Program-made: the position numbers and the translations under genes
From: Haemonchus contortus
Taxonomy: Eukaryota > Nematoda > Chromadorea > Rhabditida > Trichostrongylidae
DNA: 64,000 nt
Direction: 5' to 3'
Assembly (NCBI GenBank): GCA_000469685.2
Contig: LS997566.1
Coordinates: 31,181,496 to 31,245,495 of the forward strand
Notes under the pieces: generated by a model
Databases searched by the model: none
What the model was told of the DNA's origin: nothing
The model's input: only the letters and a program-made list of their open reading frames with translations
Shown: positions 1 through 13,000 of the stretch, piece by piece
Numbering within the stretch: position 1 is the first letter of the stretch
How the letters are laid out: each line of letters opens with the position of its first letter

Positions 1-602
1 ACTCTACCCGAGTAACCACTTCCTCAAAAATGTCTTCAATTGGGTGGAAATGGAAACCTGTGCTACACTGATGTTCCGCGATCGATGTCTGGGAACCTTA
101 TCAGTACGGCTTATCAAGTCATCTCCGATTCCGAAAAAATGAACAGTTGAAAAGCATTTTTCACTTTGAATACGTCCTGTAGCCCGAATTTAATAGACCA
201 ACCTTTTTATATCGTTTTTCATCTCCAGCGCTATAGTCATTTACGTTTCAAAGGGCTTTAGGGTGTAAAGACTCAAATAGTGGACTGCAAAATATTCAAA
301 TTCACTGAGTATTCGGAAAAACAGATTGAGCTGTACTATTATTTGCCCTTATGTTGTCTTTATTGAACTTCGGTATTCATGAAAATATGCTGAAAATTTT
401 GAATGAGACAGTACAACTCGAACTGAAAGGAATTGGGTAAGGCTAATCCTCAATCCGATGGCAGCCTTCCCACCTCCCCACTGTCCCTAGGAATACCTTA
501 CCTATCTTCAGGTAGTCAGTACTTTTCCAAATTCCGTATGCCTCCATATCACTCCACTTTGTACCTTTCTGAATTGAAATTTTCGAAACTTCTTAATTTT
601 GA
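1..602. other. No gene seen
   Basis: AT-rich sequence with short frames only. The frame from 433 runs into the SINE. Confidence 0.5.
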
Positions 603-836
603 TGGTTGTGAACCCCGTATCCCAATGTTATCGGTCATCCCGGATCGGTATCCGCCTAGGCCCCTTCCATTCCTAAGGGGTCGGTTAACTGGTATCATAT
701 CGTCTGGGAGGGCAAAAGCACCGATTTGTACATCGGCTGGCCACCGCAAGTCATTGTACAGGCCACGTACGCGTTCAGTTTGATATTGCGATTCTGAATG
801 GGAGTCGATGCGTGAGCGCATCCCTCAGGCGGAATC
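603..836 (+). mobile_element. SINE copy, 5' part degraded
   Basis: CCGCCTAGGCCCCTTCCATT, GTCTGGGAGGGCAAAAGCACC, TACATCGGCTGGCCACCGCA and TTCTGAATGGGAGTCGATGC follow the family order. The tRNA-like head is not recognisable. Confidence 0.78.
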
Positions 837-2774
837 TGTGAACGCCTGAAGATTTTATCCTTTTTCAATGATTGTGAAGGTACTCTTGATCATTTACAAG
901 TAAACAACAACGAAACGTCCAGTACAGCGAATTCGTTTGGCTTTTCAATGAGTTTTTCTTTGATCAACTCGGGTCTGGTGTGCTAGCGACTGAGAAGAAA
1001 GCCAAATAACCAAAGAACATCTGCCTGAATGGATTGATTTGACTTTGATAATAGCTACTGTACTCCTACTATCTAAGGATTCTATGTTCCTAGATTGTAG
1101 GAGATACACCAAAGCCTTTGGCTAACCTGGGAGACCGTATAAAATCCCCCAAATATTAACTCCCGCGTAAACAACGACGTAAAATTGTGTTTACTTACCC
1201 TTTTATCATGAACCAGCCTCTGTTACTAGTAATTACGTGCAGTGAGTCATAGTAGCACAACGGCTATGGGGGCTACTAAAAAGCACTACTCGCTCGTACC
1301 ACATGACTGACTAGGGGTGAACTTGCTCCTTTTCTTGGTGAACTGATGTTATTGTGGTGGTGGGTGATGGAGGAGGTGGGAGGTGCAAGGAGTGTTTCCC
1401 CCAACAAAACATCGAGGGCAGGGGTTAATCCTACCACTATGTAAATGATAACCAGTTATCTACGCGATTGCATAACAGACTCGAGAACTGGATCGCACGC
1501 TCACGCAACACTCCCGCCATCATCACCCCGACGCCGCTACCACTCACCACTTCAACTATCGCTGCTATTTGGCATCCGATGAACTGGAGCTCAGTTCATC
1601 CCTTTCGGTACCCCATTTCCCATGAATCCAGCCCGCCCTCAACCATTTACCTTGGGGATTACTTGTGGGTGGACAAAAATTGAACAAGGTATCCTTGGGG
1701 GTTTGGGTTATTTTGTAAATAAAGTAATTACAGTATGCTCAAGCTGTTAACCCACGGTTACTTCAATCTGCTCTGTATCGTTCTATCGACCTTTTAGGGT
1801 TGACAATTGCTTACAAATCCCGATCCCATTCTAGCCGCCCACGCCTACGCCAAAACTGTCCCATTAAGAGGTTAGACCCAAGTTTAGTCGCCTCCCAGGA
1901 CCTTCCAGGCTGAGCTCGTTTGGTTTTCTTCCCATACCCACTGATAACGATCCCCTTCGTCTCTCATCCCTGGACCCCTTTCTTCATCTGAGCACTTTAT
2001 GGAACTGTCGACTGCTCCTTACCACTGTCAAGATATCTTGATATATTCCTTATCATAAATATTCTTGGATTGCAGGAGCTTCCCAGACTTGGGCAGCACT
2101 AACTTGACTACAAAGTACCCAAATAGGGTGACCACGGGTAAAAACCCCAAAACGTCTTTCACATGGTCCTTTTTTCCTCTGTTGATTTGATATCGCTTTC
2201 AATCAGCTGGGCTGTAAAATTTTTTGTGGCATGTGGTTTGGAAGCGAATGTCCTGCAAAGGGTTGAAAGTTCTTTCTAATCAGACTACGTTTTTTTATGG
2301 AGCAATGTGAGCATTGTTCAATTAGTTTCACTATCGGACCAGCTATTATCACTAACTACTGTCTGTTATCACTATATAATAACTTCATTCATAAGAGTTT
2401 TCTCAATGACTCATCAGAACACAGTTATAACACGTTCCGTCAGTAAGTTTGCCTACTTCCTATGCCCCATTCTAGTTTAGGAAAAAAAGGTCAAGTTTAC
2501 AGTATCATTCAAGAGAACTTAGTGATCGGTTCACGGTACCGGCCCAGTCATGCGCACTCCCAAACCGTTCAATAACCATGATATCGTGATATAATGAACT
2601 TTTACAGATTACCTTACCTTTAGGAATTATTTTACAAACCTTATCATGATAAAAGCCAAATTTAGTGGGTACCCGATCGTTTGTGCCCTATTTCTACCAC
2701 GAGCCCATGATTCAGGATCCCTGAGAACGCTTTGAGACTCTTGGAAGATCCTTTATCATGACTTGATGTTCTTG
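837..2774. other. No gene seen
   Basis: Only short unsupported frames, with no splice-phase chain found on either strand. Confidence 0.45.
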
Positions 2775-3055
2775 TTAGCTGCTGTTATACCGCCGCAGTA
2801 CGCTATACGAAAGCCCCACAAGGTTGGCGATTTGGGTGCAAAATTTCGGCCTCGGACAAGACTCGAACCCTCCTCACCAAGTTGTGCGTTTGAGTGCTGT
2901 GACATAAGAGCCATCAAGAAGGCGAGGGCAAGCTTAGTGCCGGTAATGTAAGGAATAAAGAGCCCGGTGCCCGTAAAGCACAAGTACGGGTTCGAGTCCC
3001 GACCGAGGCTGAAATTTTGCCCACAAACGCCGACTTCGTGGGGCTTTATTATGAA
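2775..3055. repeat. Inverted pair of tRNA-related repeats
   Basis: GAAAGCCCCACAAGGTTGGC ... GACTCGAACCC on the left is the inverse of GGGTTCGAGTCCCGACC ... GACTTCGTGGGGCTTT on the right, arms of about 60 bp around a centre of about 125 bp. Both arms carry a box-B-like GGTTCGAGTC. A partial relative occurs at 58563-58690. Confidence 0.75.
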
Positions 3056-3401
3056 TTTTCACGGAATAATCCTATTCCCCAGTTGGAGGGTAGCGCACTT
3101 CTTAGGATCGGATTGGGCCAAAGGAATCAAGCCACCATTGGCGCTGCCCCTTAAAATACCTAGGCCATAAGCTTCTGAATGCTAATCGCTCTTGTAAAAT
3201 ATCGAGAAAGCACTGAAGCGTTGATGCTATAAAACACCGTGTTCCGGTTTCCCTCAGTTCCAATCAGGACCTGTTCTAGAGAGAGAGGTTAAGACTATTT
3301 TTAACCGATTCTCTCTTCATAGTTTCCTTCTAATGTTTGCTTTTCGATTGCCATTGACAAAGAACCTAGCGACTTTCGACACTTCACCTTGCTATTTCGT
3401 T

Positions 3402-3871
3402 TTATTCAGGGCGATTCTTTGTAGGCGATTCCTGCTGCAGCTACAGCTACACATACTGCTTGCTATAGCCGCCCTCAGGAGGGAGGTCTTGAATATTCAA
3501 TTTTGGGAATGATTTCGTCGTCGTTGCCTAACACATAATGCTGTTTTATTACCATGCAAATTACCATCGTCTTTTGCATGTTGTCTGATTTTTTCGGGCT
3601 TTTCGAACGTCAAAATCACCAATAGTCAAACGACGTTGCAATTCCTTGCACACAGTTGGCCTTCACCGATTACCGTAGAGACTTTGTCGATAGCGGTCAG
3701 GCTATTTGAACTGGACAAAGGGGAAAAGGTTTCAAATGAAGGACATGTTTCGTCGAACTCTTTGTTTGGTGAGTCGCTGTCCTGACGATGAGGTTGCATT
3801 CCCTCCTCACTGAGATCATGTTCAGAGGAATGGTTCTCGCCCTTTTGGGGTTCGGCTTCTGGAGAAGCCAT
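3402..3871 (-). CDS. Candidate short acidic Ser-rich protein, two exons
   Basis: Exon 1 is 3871-3674 (66 codons, phase 0, donor GTAATC) and exon 2 is 3434-3402 (acceptor GTAGCTGCAG), giving 76 residues ending KNRPE. The ATG lies 20 bases after a strong CTATCTTTCCAG acceptor, as expected for a trans-spliced gene. The stop codon overlaps an AATAAA polyadenylation signal (GAATAAAACG). The protein is rich in E, S, D and P with no hydrophobic segment, so a cytosolic or nuclear disordered protein is likely. More exons between the two cannot be excluded. The family is not recognised. Confidence 0.35.
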
Positions 3872-6800
3872 TGTGCAGTGCGATTCGAAGCTGGAAAGAT
3901 AGCTTCAAGACTTAAGGCTCCACTGTAATAAGAGGATCAGGGACTGCCTTTCCAAAATCCCTTATTATCTTGATACCAATAAAATCGAATGGACACTGGC
4001 GCTTGGCGTGATTTCTTTCCGATATCACTTTATGGAGCTCTGCCTCTAGGGGCGTCCTCCGGTAATATGGGAGCAGCTGCTTCTTGGTCAATGAATGAAG
4101 CCACCCCGTATGGAAAGAGCAGTTCATACTCTGAAAATGAAGCCGTACTACCCAATTTGTGGAGGACATGAATTCTAGAAGTATCCAGGAAAATTGAAGA
4201 TAGCTGGATGAGCAGGAGTTCCATTCCTCTGGTTCCTCCCGGCAGTCAGTCACTTGGTGCTGTTCGGGTCGGTAGAAGGCGACCGACTTTGTTTGCTATT
4301 ATTTCGGTTTACTTCAGAAAACCATCATACCCCTCATCATGTTTGTGGAAGGGCAACCCTCATAAGTGCTATAAAGCACACTACTTACTAGTTTTGACTT
4401 ACATTACCTCTTTGATGACGCCATTCCCCGGGTAAAATAACGACCTAAGAACCCAGCTCCGAAATCGTTTCTTAAGAGAGTAGTTGACTCGTCTTTGCTT
4501 TTCACATCTCACATGGTGTACCTTTTAGCAGCGCGCACGAGTGAGAGATAGAAAATGAGAACCAGTTACAGGCTGCTGCCGGCTGCCAGTGACGGTTACG
4601 AACCCACACGTCTATCAAACAGAATAACGGAAGAACTGGCTCACTCTCGTCATATTAGTTGATCGCTCTCACGCAGCAGCCGCTGGCCAATCCACCACCG
4701 TTGGGCATAATGCAGGGCCCACTCTATCATGTAATTTGGTCTGATGAATCCCTGCAGAATCCCCACTGAGAATCGCACTCATGGGAAGCAACTGTATGAT
4801 TCCCATAAGTCCTGCTCCCTAGCAGTGAGCTACAACAGCTCGTGCATCCCCAGACGTGCAACCGAGGCGTGTGTTGCGTGACTCGATTGCTCTTGCGCGC
4901 AAACCGGTTTCGGGTGGTGGTTGTCGTACATCGCACCAGGCACCGGCCGAGTCTGACCTCACGTCTGAATACGCGCCACACGCATTTTTGCGTCCAATGC
5001 GCATTTTTCCACGACGACGGCGACGAGGAGACACTTTTTGTCGTGGCGAGTCGCCTCGCCCGACGACCCCATCAACTACCCTACGGAGGACGCTCCAGCC
5101 GTGGTTAGCCGAGGTGTTGAAGGAGTCATTGTCAAAAAACGAATGCTACGTTAGTATCTTGTCCCCCAGCTCTGCAGGTGTGATCCTTAAGCATTGGGTG
5201 GTTAGGGATGAGGGAAGTGACCGAGGAGGAGTGATCGGGAATGACGTGTACTTTACTCGAACATGCAACCGATTGCGGACGACCGCCTACAGAGGTGTCG
5301 GAGAGGGTCAGCAGGAACGAGTCGGCAGTCACCTTGAAGGAGGTCATTCTCCTCAGAGTGCACCGGCCGAAGGCTAATCGTCAATGAGAAGTTTGCAGCG
5401 GTTTGAATTGTCGATTTGCGACCTTTATAGCTTATATTGAAGGCCATACCATGTCTCCCTTTACCATAATGCCAATATTCATCGATTTCAGATCTTGAGA
5501 GTTCATCGGTTGTAGAAAACCGGATAGAGCTCCACAGCAATGACTATTAAACGCTGCCCTTTTTCCCGTCATCTGTAGTTCTCAAATCTATCAACTACCA
5601 TTGTGCAGCGTTCGAAAAACCGGTGTGCGTCCGTAGGTGATGGTAACAAATTGACAGAATGATAAGTCCATGTCCCATTTTAGAGCCACCAGAGATTCCT
5701 GCAAGGCTATATGGGATGCGAATGGAAAAGGACATTGGGATTGAAGTAGTTCGTTTACTGTTTAAGCGAGTGACAACGAAGTTGGGATCTGGGCAGGGAC
5801 GACCTCCGTCGGAGGACCTCTCTCGACGATCACCACACAGCTACCGGCCTCTCTGCATGCATCGCTGGTACTCGTCTGATACCTGCATCTATTGTCTCTG
5901 CATCTCTAATTCTGCCGCTCTCGTTGGCGCCAGTCCGCACCAGTCAGGATCCGGTCTCTACAAGGTCGCCACTTCCCCCTATTACATTTGACCTTTGTCA
6001 TAACACCGCCCGCATCCCGTGTCGAGCACTCGTTCATTTGCATCTTCTCAGTTTCTTAACCTCTCCACGCCTCCTTTGTTGAACCCCTTCCCTATCATGA
6101 CCTCTTGAAGCTTGTTCCTTCTCTACTGCCAAGCCTTAGCCCTACTCACACCCTTAGACCACCCTTCCTTATCAATCTGGTTGAGGGATCCATCATTTAA
6201 CAACTGAAACATTGCTCGATTCCTAGACCAACTCAAGGCCTCCATAGGGACGTGAAGCTGAATGTTCCCTAGCCCCTCCTGCCGTTTCTAACGATATCGT
6301 CTTTGAGGGGAAGTACGCTCACTCCCACTAATGATCAGGTGGGAGAAATCGTGAGGTGTTTTGGGTTCTGTTCCTTCCCGATCTTCATCATCACTCCTTC
6401 ATCATCATTCCTTCCGCCACTGTCGTCGTCATCGTCGTTTTGTATTGGGGGCGACTCGGGCCATTTGACAACCCGTTCCTGGCAAAACTGGTAGTGTAGA
6501 AAATAGAGGCAGGCGAAAGCGAGAAGTGGAACCAGTATCTCTGCCCCACACACACAATCCTCAAGTACAATACTAACTGTGCCTGTTTCGACTCTCGACG
6601 TTCATTCGCAATTCGACGCGACGAAAAATCAAGGACAGAAAGCGATCCGTTCTGGTAAGCTGCTATCCGCAAAGGAATTCCCACCAGTGCTTCAAGAGGC
6701 TTGTGACAGCCGTAGCTCTCTCTGCCTGTCCACCTTATCGTCGACGTTTCCACCCAACAACGATAACCTCAAGGCGGCGATAGTGTTGACGGACTGGCTG

Positions 6801-8331
6801 GTTGATTGACTGATGCCAGTCGGAGTCATAGAATGGATTGGACTGTTTCAAGACGTCACAACTGGGAGCCCATACCGAAGGGATTTGTTGGAATTGGAAT
6901 ATTACAGGTTTACCCGTTGGGAGTTACTCAGGTTACATGATCAAGATCGATTTACTGTCTTATTTGAACTTTTCTTTCCATGCACTGCCTCTTTCAACCG
7001 GTTACTATCGTTTTCAACGGGTTGTTAAAATGGCCGTATTATACTTTTCAATCAGTAAGTTCAGTGGACTTTTTGATGACTAATGATAACTCGAAAACCC
7101 AATGGGAGCTCAATCGGCCGCTTGAAAAGCTACTCATTGAATAAATATCCATCTACTTTTTGCATTTTTAATAATCCATAAAAATGGAATCAGGAAGAGG
7201 ACCAGTTCGATCTCCAACCGTCATTGCGGAATGCGCCGTGCGCCTGTCATCTCATGCAAGCGCCAGCGTGGAATATTCTTTTGAAGGGATCTAACTCAGG
7301 AGTTCCCCAAGGAGGTCATTTTCTGCTGTGAAACAGTAAGGTGCTTACGTCCTCAGGAATCCAAAAATCAACCTTCTGGATACTCCTTGTGCCAGATTTC
7401 CCGGCGGAGGGAGCTCCACTGGTATTTCTTTCAGATGATGACCATTGCTTGGTGCATTACACAAGTCTGACTGTTCGATGTTCTTTGCCCTTTGGAAGCG
7501 GAGATTTTGTCTCCAAACTTCAATGTGCATGGTACATCCCTCAGCTTGCTAGAGCTGCACAGCTCCACTTCTCCCTGAATACTTCAGATGTTCAGTAGTT
7601 TTCTGGTTTTGGAGCTCAACTGCCTCCCAACCCCTCTCAAACAGGTGGAACTAGGACCCAGGAGATCAGCAATCTTTGACCCGGTCTAGGGCGTGTCACT
7701 TTTCTTCTGAGCGGTACTATTTGCGGCAGCTTCTCCTTGATTTGTGAAGGGAAAAAACTGCTCGACGTATTAACCCCTTGCGCCGAGCTCCTGAACTTGT
7801 CGCATGTTTGCAAACTTCGATCGAGATCGCGACGGATGCCGCCCTGAGTTGCTCCGTGCCATCCCTCCGTTTCTCTTGACGTCTATTTATCAAACCAAGG
7901 AGTTCTCCCGACAAACTTTTTCAACTTGTTCCTTTCACATTTTGCCTATTCTCAGCTAAATAAGTCCCTTCTCTGCTTAGTATCGCCACATAGCCAACTG
8001 ATCGGTAGCCTAAAGTTCTTCGTGTATCTATGAACTTCTAATGTTTGCTTATGACAACTATTGACGGAACTTCCGTATTTGTTGGCGTTTGTTTGGTCAC
8101 TCACTCGTGGGACGTCGGCGTTTCGTCCTTCTCCCCCTTTAGTCTGCACAACTCAGCCCTTAGCGGTCCGTTACGTGAATTCACCCGAGTTTCAATACCC
8201 ACTCCAATCGAGAGCCCCTCAACAGCTCTCTCTCGACACCCTTTGCTCCCTTATCTTCTATTATCAGATCTCCAAAAATGTCATTCAGCAAATTTCTCCC
8301 CGTTTCTGATAATCGAGACCGTCTTGTCCGT

Positions 8332-8354
8332 CTAGCAGCAGCAGCAGCAGCAGT
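8332..8354. repeat. CAG/CTG trinucleotide tract
   Basis: TAGCAGCAGCAGCAGCAGCA, about seven CAG units, in the intergenic stretch upstream of IRF2BP. Confidence 0.9.
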
Positions 8355-9137
8355 GTTCCAGATGTCACGCGATTCTCGTCGGACTACCCTCGCTTCTCTG
8401 CATTCGTTCAGCAATCACTGGTCGCTCAAGTTCAAGACCTTGACCGGCCTTTTTTTTGTTTCTTTAGCCATTCAGTCTTGAAACTTCAAAAACTCTTCTA
8501 ACCAAACGGCGCGGTCAACCGTACTAACGGTCTAACGGTGGTGGAATAGATTGAATTTCTTGAGCGCCACTAAGCACTTCGTCAGCCCAAGCATTCTATT
8601 GCCTTGTTGCCAATGTGTCACTTGGTCCCGGGAATTTCTGCGGGGCCAAATCAAATACAATATCTATTTATATGTCATATTGAACGCTTGTGGCCAGTCT
8701 GCGGCATTCGCAAACCTCTTTTCTTGCCATTGTACCGGTAGCGGTGCCCTCAGGGGAGGGAGCTGTTTGGGTATCGTTTGCCCTTTGAACCGAGCTGAAA
8801 TCGAACGATTTGTTGCAATAACAGAGAGCACGTCCTCTTCGCTCACAACGGCGTGGAATGCTGCTAAGTGTGCTTTATCAGCTCCGTCTCGTCCCGTGAA
8901 GGCGTGGAATTCCCCTACTGATAAGAACGCAGAGCGCAACAAACTATTAGCCGATCAGTGTAGTGAATTCTCTTCCATCAGCTTCGCTATCGTCATCACC
9001 GGATATGAAACGGACGACGACGGCAACAGACGACAGATTCTTCTGGTCCTCGTCCACCACAGCCCGAGCGATCCGAGGTCGTCGGTCGCGTCACCCCGTC
9101 GGGGCTAATCGCCAGGCCATCGCGACCCAAATCAACC

Positions 9138-9160
9138 TCCCCCCCCCCCCCCCTCCCCGT
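9138..9160. repeat. Poly-C tract
   Basis: A run of about 14-15 C, then CTCCCC, in GC-rich sequence about 0.9 kb upstream of the IRF2BP start. Runs like this often collect sequencing errors. Confidence 0.9.
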
Positions 9161-10023
9161 GCGCTCCCCCAGCCGCGTCTGTTACTCATCGCTCATGCGC
9201 GCGACCCGATTTTACTATTTCCCTTGAAGTTTCCTCGAGGCCCGACCTGTTCTCTCATCTTCATTTATGCTGCATTTGTTTCAAATTTTTTTTTCAAACG
9301 AACGGACCCACTGCATTTTCATGGAGGCCGCCATTTTCTCATTGAGCCACCACGGGATCTCATCGCGCATTCCGTATGTTAACGGCCAAATTATATGCAC
9401 GGCCAAATGAGATTCTAATGAGATGCATGCCCACTTCTCGAGAATTTACCTCATCGCAGTTGAATTGCTTCGAACGGATGGTTTTGGACCACTCAGTTTT
9501 GCCTGTTTCGATTCGAGTCTGCCTTTTTCTAGAACCCTGTGGGCTGAATTTTTGGCTGGTTGCATTTTTGAAAGTAACACCTATTAAGGGAGTTCTGAGG
9601 CATCTGTAGGGACGAGCATTTTACTCGCAAAGCCGTTAGGGCGTTATTTCTGGGCGCTTATTCATCGTCAGATTCAGCGTTTGAGTCAGACGCGAAGCGA
9701 CACAGCGTCATCGTCACTGCGCCCCTTTCGTCCACACAATCATTTCTTCTGTTCCCTTCTTCCTCCTTTTTTCCTTTCTTGTCATGTTCCTTTTCATTTT
9801 CGCTTACCGCTTCTGTAAATGAACCTCAACTTTCGATCTTATCGGCTCTCAACGGGCACCCGCAGTTGTTTCCCTCTGTCACTACTTATTTTCATTTGAA
9901 ATTTTACGATTTATTTTCGGCTGGCATTTCTCATTTCACCGGCCCCGTTTCGTTCCTTTTGAGGTATAAGGTAGTATCGTGTATTTGTGTTCGTAGAAGA
10001 CCTGAGAACCAAAAGGACGGTGT

Positions 10024-10033
10024 CTGTTGCAGC
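10024..10033 (+). promoter_or_regulatory. Candidate trans-splice or 5' UTR acceptor of the IRF2BP gene
   Basis: CTGTTGCAG ends one base before the first ATG of the reading frame. In nematodes such a site directly before the start codon usually marks spliced-leader addition. An ordinary 5' UTR intron is equally possible, since a donor-like GAGGTATAAGG lies near 9960. Confidence 0.45.
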
Positions 10034-13000
10034 ATGCTCGCAACGATGAACGGGCAGTCTCAAGCCGGGCTTCCGAATGCCGCCGCCAAAGTCGCTCAAC
10101 GACAACATTGCTACCTCTGTGATTTACCCAGATGGCCATGGGCTATGTGCACTGACTACGTGGAGCCAGTATGTCGTGGCTGTGTCAACTATGAAGGAGC
10201 TGACAGGTACGTCTCCCTTTCATATTCACATATGATGTACAGAAACGCGTCACCCGTTATCTTATCACCGCCATCAGTGAGAGGGTAAAGTGCTACCTCT
10301 GTTTAGCGACCCTTGCTCTCGTGGTCATGGGCCGTCATACGGTGAAATTCATGGCTACGGTGAACCATGAGTGTTTTCGATCGAAAACGTCCCGTGCTTC
10401 ATTGTTTAAGAACAGATCAGTGATTCGTTGATAAGATGAAAATCGATTGTTACAGGATCGAGAATGTGATCGAACACGCGCGTAACATGAAAAGGGTTCA
10501 TGGATTCCCGATCAGTGAAGTTTCATCCACCCGACAACCACAAGTAAGTCCCAAGGGTATGGTCACACCATTGCCAACTAAACATAGCCTTTCCAGAAGG
10601 AACTTCCGCAACCGTCAACGACAACAGCCGGTCGGTTGAGTCCTCAGCGTGTGATTCCCGTTCCACCACAACCGCATGTTCCTCAGCTTCCGTCTCAGTT
10701 AGCCCAGATAACTGACGTAAGTCGCCTACCATATCAACTCGCTCAAATCTCTGATGTAAGTCGGTCGAATCGGTAATTAATGCAAATTAATGGAGCACAC
10801 CTTATTCCAGGTACTGGCTCAGCAACAGAGACTCTTCTCATTGGCCCGAGGCCAAGGTACTGGCCTCTCTGTCGAGGATATCGCGATGCTTCAACAACTA
10901 CGGAATCCGATCAACTCTCAATTGTTGCATCCTGGTTGGTATTTGGTTTTTATTACACCTTTTTCTAAAAGCACCAGAAAATAGTCTCCTTACAGCTGTT
11001 CAAATGGGCTTCCAGTCACAGCTGATGAACGGACTTCTACCAGCAGGTTTCAATGCAGCAATGGGCAGAAAGCGAGAACACGACGACGACGTGAAACCCG
11101 AGCTGTTTGGCAAAGTTCAAAGGGGTCAGTTCCGTTCACATCTTCAAACGTCCCAGGATGCCACTCTGAGAAATGTTCACGTTTCCTTACTGTTTTTTTC
11201 TGTTTGTATGTCGTCTTGCATGACTTTCGCCCCAGCTAGAGTGTGTGTTGCGCAAGAGCCGCTGGCGAAACCGGGTTTTCTGGCCGGGAACCGGTTTCGA
11301 TGAACTCGCTGCGTCTCCCGATGTCACCTGCTCCCTATACACCTTCATGGCTGCGTCTCGCTATTTGTGCTACTTCCTCTACTACGACCTCTCCTCGTGC
11401 CAACGGGTACCGACACCGAGAATATCCGCGACCCTATGGGTGCCCAACTTGTGCGATTGTCAAGAGTCTTCGAAAAGGAGGCTCGGAGGGAACTGTCAAA
11501 AGAAGAAGGGTCAGCCAAATACTAGAACGACAACTGGTCGTTGATGAACTGATGTCTGATGGGTCGATTTTTTCCGTCAAAGGATGCTCAGACCCTTGAA
11601 CGTTTTGACGCTGGCTAATCCACTGCTTTAATTAGCATAAAACTGAATTGTAAATGAACAGAAGGCAATGTGTGGGAGAGCTGGCTGGTTGGCTTTGTCC
11701 ATTGGCCAGCCGGGACCGATTTGTATTCATCCCCATGGACGACGATCGCGAGACTGCGAATTCACAACAACATTTACAGCTCCTGCTACTGCAACCAGCC
11801 GATGGCAGTGAATTCTGGTCCACATAGGCACAGTGTGACGTAGGGCTTTAGCGGAGATAAGAGAGAGATAGTGAAGCGGTTTATCAGAGAGCTATGCCCC
11901 CCGATCAGGGATGGTCGGGGTCACACGTGACCTCATTGTCTCTAATAGCACAATGTCGTCGTTTTCAGGTACCGATCTTCTTTTTGGCCGACGGCCTAGT
12001 TATCCAAACGTGCGAGTGGCGCAGCGAAATGGTTACGCAATCCAATTCAACTGGTTGTCGACGACGACGACGACGCTGGTGATGACCCACGTCCGTCGAC
12101 CCCACAAAGCGCGTCTAATGGGGCTAAGTACCCGTCGAAAAAACGAGTCCCTAGATTCGCGAAGGAGTCCTGCGTAGCAGACGAGGTCACCGGCTCAAAA
12201 ACATGCCTAGTTTCGAGGACAATACGACCGTCTAGCACGGAATGACATCATTCGTGAATTTCTTCTGAATCACTCGAGGTTCGGGGGGTATCGAGACCCG
12301 CCAACCACTTGAATCACTGCTGTGGCTGTGCATGACCGCAGTTCTTCTCTGCACTATCTGCAGAGAGATCGCGTTCTGAGTTGTGGGGGTTATCTCATCC
12401 CTAGATCTTGTCGCGAATCGTACCAGTCGCGTGTTAAGGTCGTTGACTGCACCGACCTCGCTACTAATCAAAATGCTCCAAGGTCACTACTTGAGGGTCC
12501 ACGTCCTAAATGGTCCGGTAATGCTGATTTGCTTTCAGAATGGGGCCCATTTCACTGTTAGTTGTTATATCTGGCGAGGTTGCGATGTCGCCGGGTGTTT
12601 ACCTGGGCACGAACCGGTTTCCCGTCCCGACGGCGGGGGCGCACACGGGTCAACCACTGCTACGGAAATTCCGCGTGTGCGCTGCATGTTGACACACGTC
12701 CCGCTCAAATCCCGCGAGTTGAATGCGGGCGTCGCGAATCGGGCGATCGCGAACCGGTCAAAGTGCTTGCACAACCTCTTCGTTTGACTCTTAACCTCAC
12801 ACACACACAGCACACGTTCTATACCGTAATCTTGTGAGACAACGCAAAACCTCAGACTTTTCAGGTGACGCACAAACAACGTCCGTTTCGCCGACGTCCA
12901 CTCACAGCCCTGACCATCCTGACATCAACGCCGAACGACGACGGTTTACCGCCACCGGGTCAGTTTGGTGACAGCTATAAGGCCGAAGTGATGTGGCTTG

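Larger units (their letters stand above)
3872..10023. other. Intergenic stretch upstream of IRF2BP with two GC-rich islands
   Basis: GC-rich islands at about 4500-5400 and 8500-9250 contain CpG-rich runs. CAAACCGGTTTCGG near 4900 recalls GAACCGGTTTC near 11290 and 12606 inside the IRF2BP intron. Long frames here (4856-5377, 8551-9108, 8942-8664) exist on both strands and match no family I know, so composition may explain them. The segment 9640-10023 is the likely IRF2BP promoter. Confidence 0.4.

Noticed and set aside
2940..3020. tRNA gene based on GGTTCGAGTCCCGACC
   Set aside because: No cloverleaf with a matching acceptor stem was found; the motif lies in an inverted repeat.
4819..5377. 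Overlapping frames up to 173 codons on both strands
   Set aside because: The same stretch is open in several frames, which points to composition; Arg-rich products with no domain.
8551..9108. 185-codon plus frame and a 92-codon minus frame in the same place
   Set aside because: GC-rich composition, overlapping frames on both strands, no recognised motif and no splice context.
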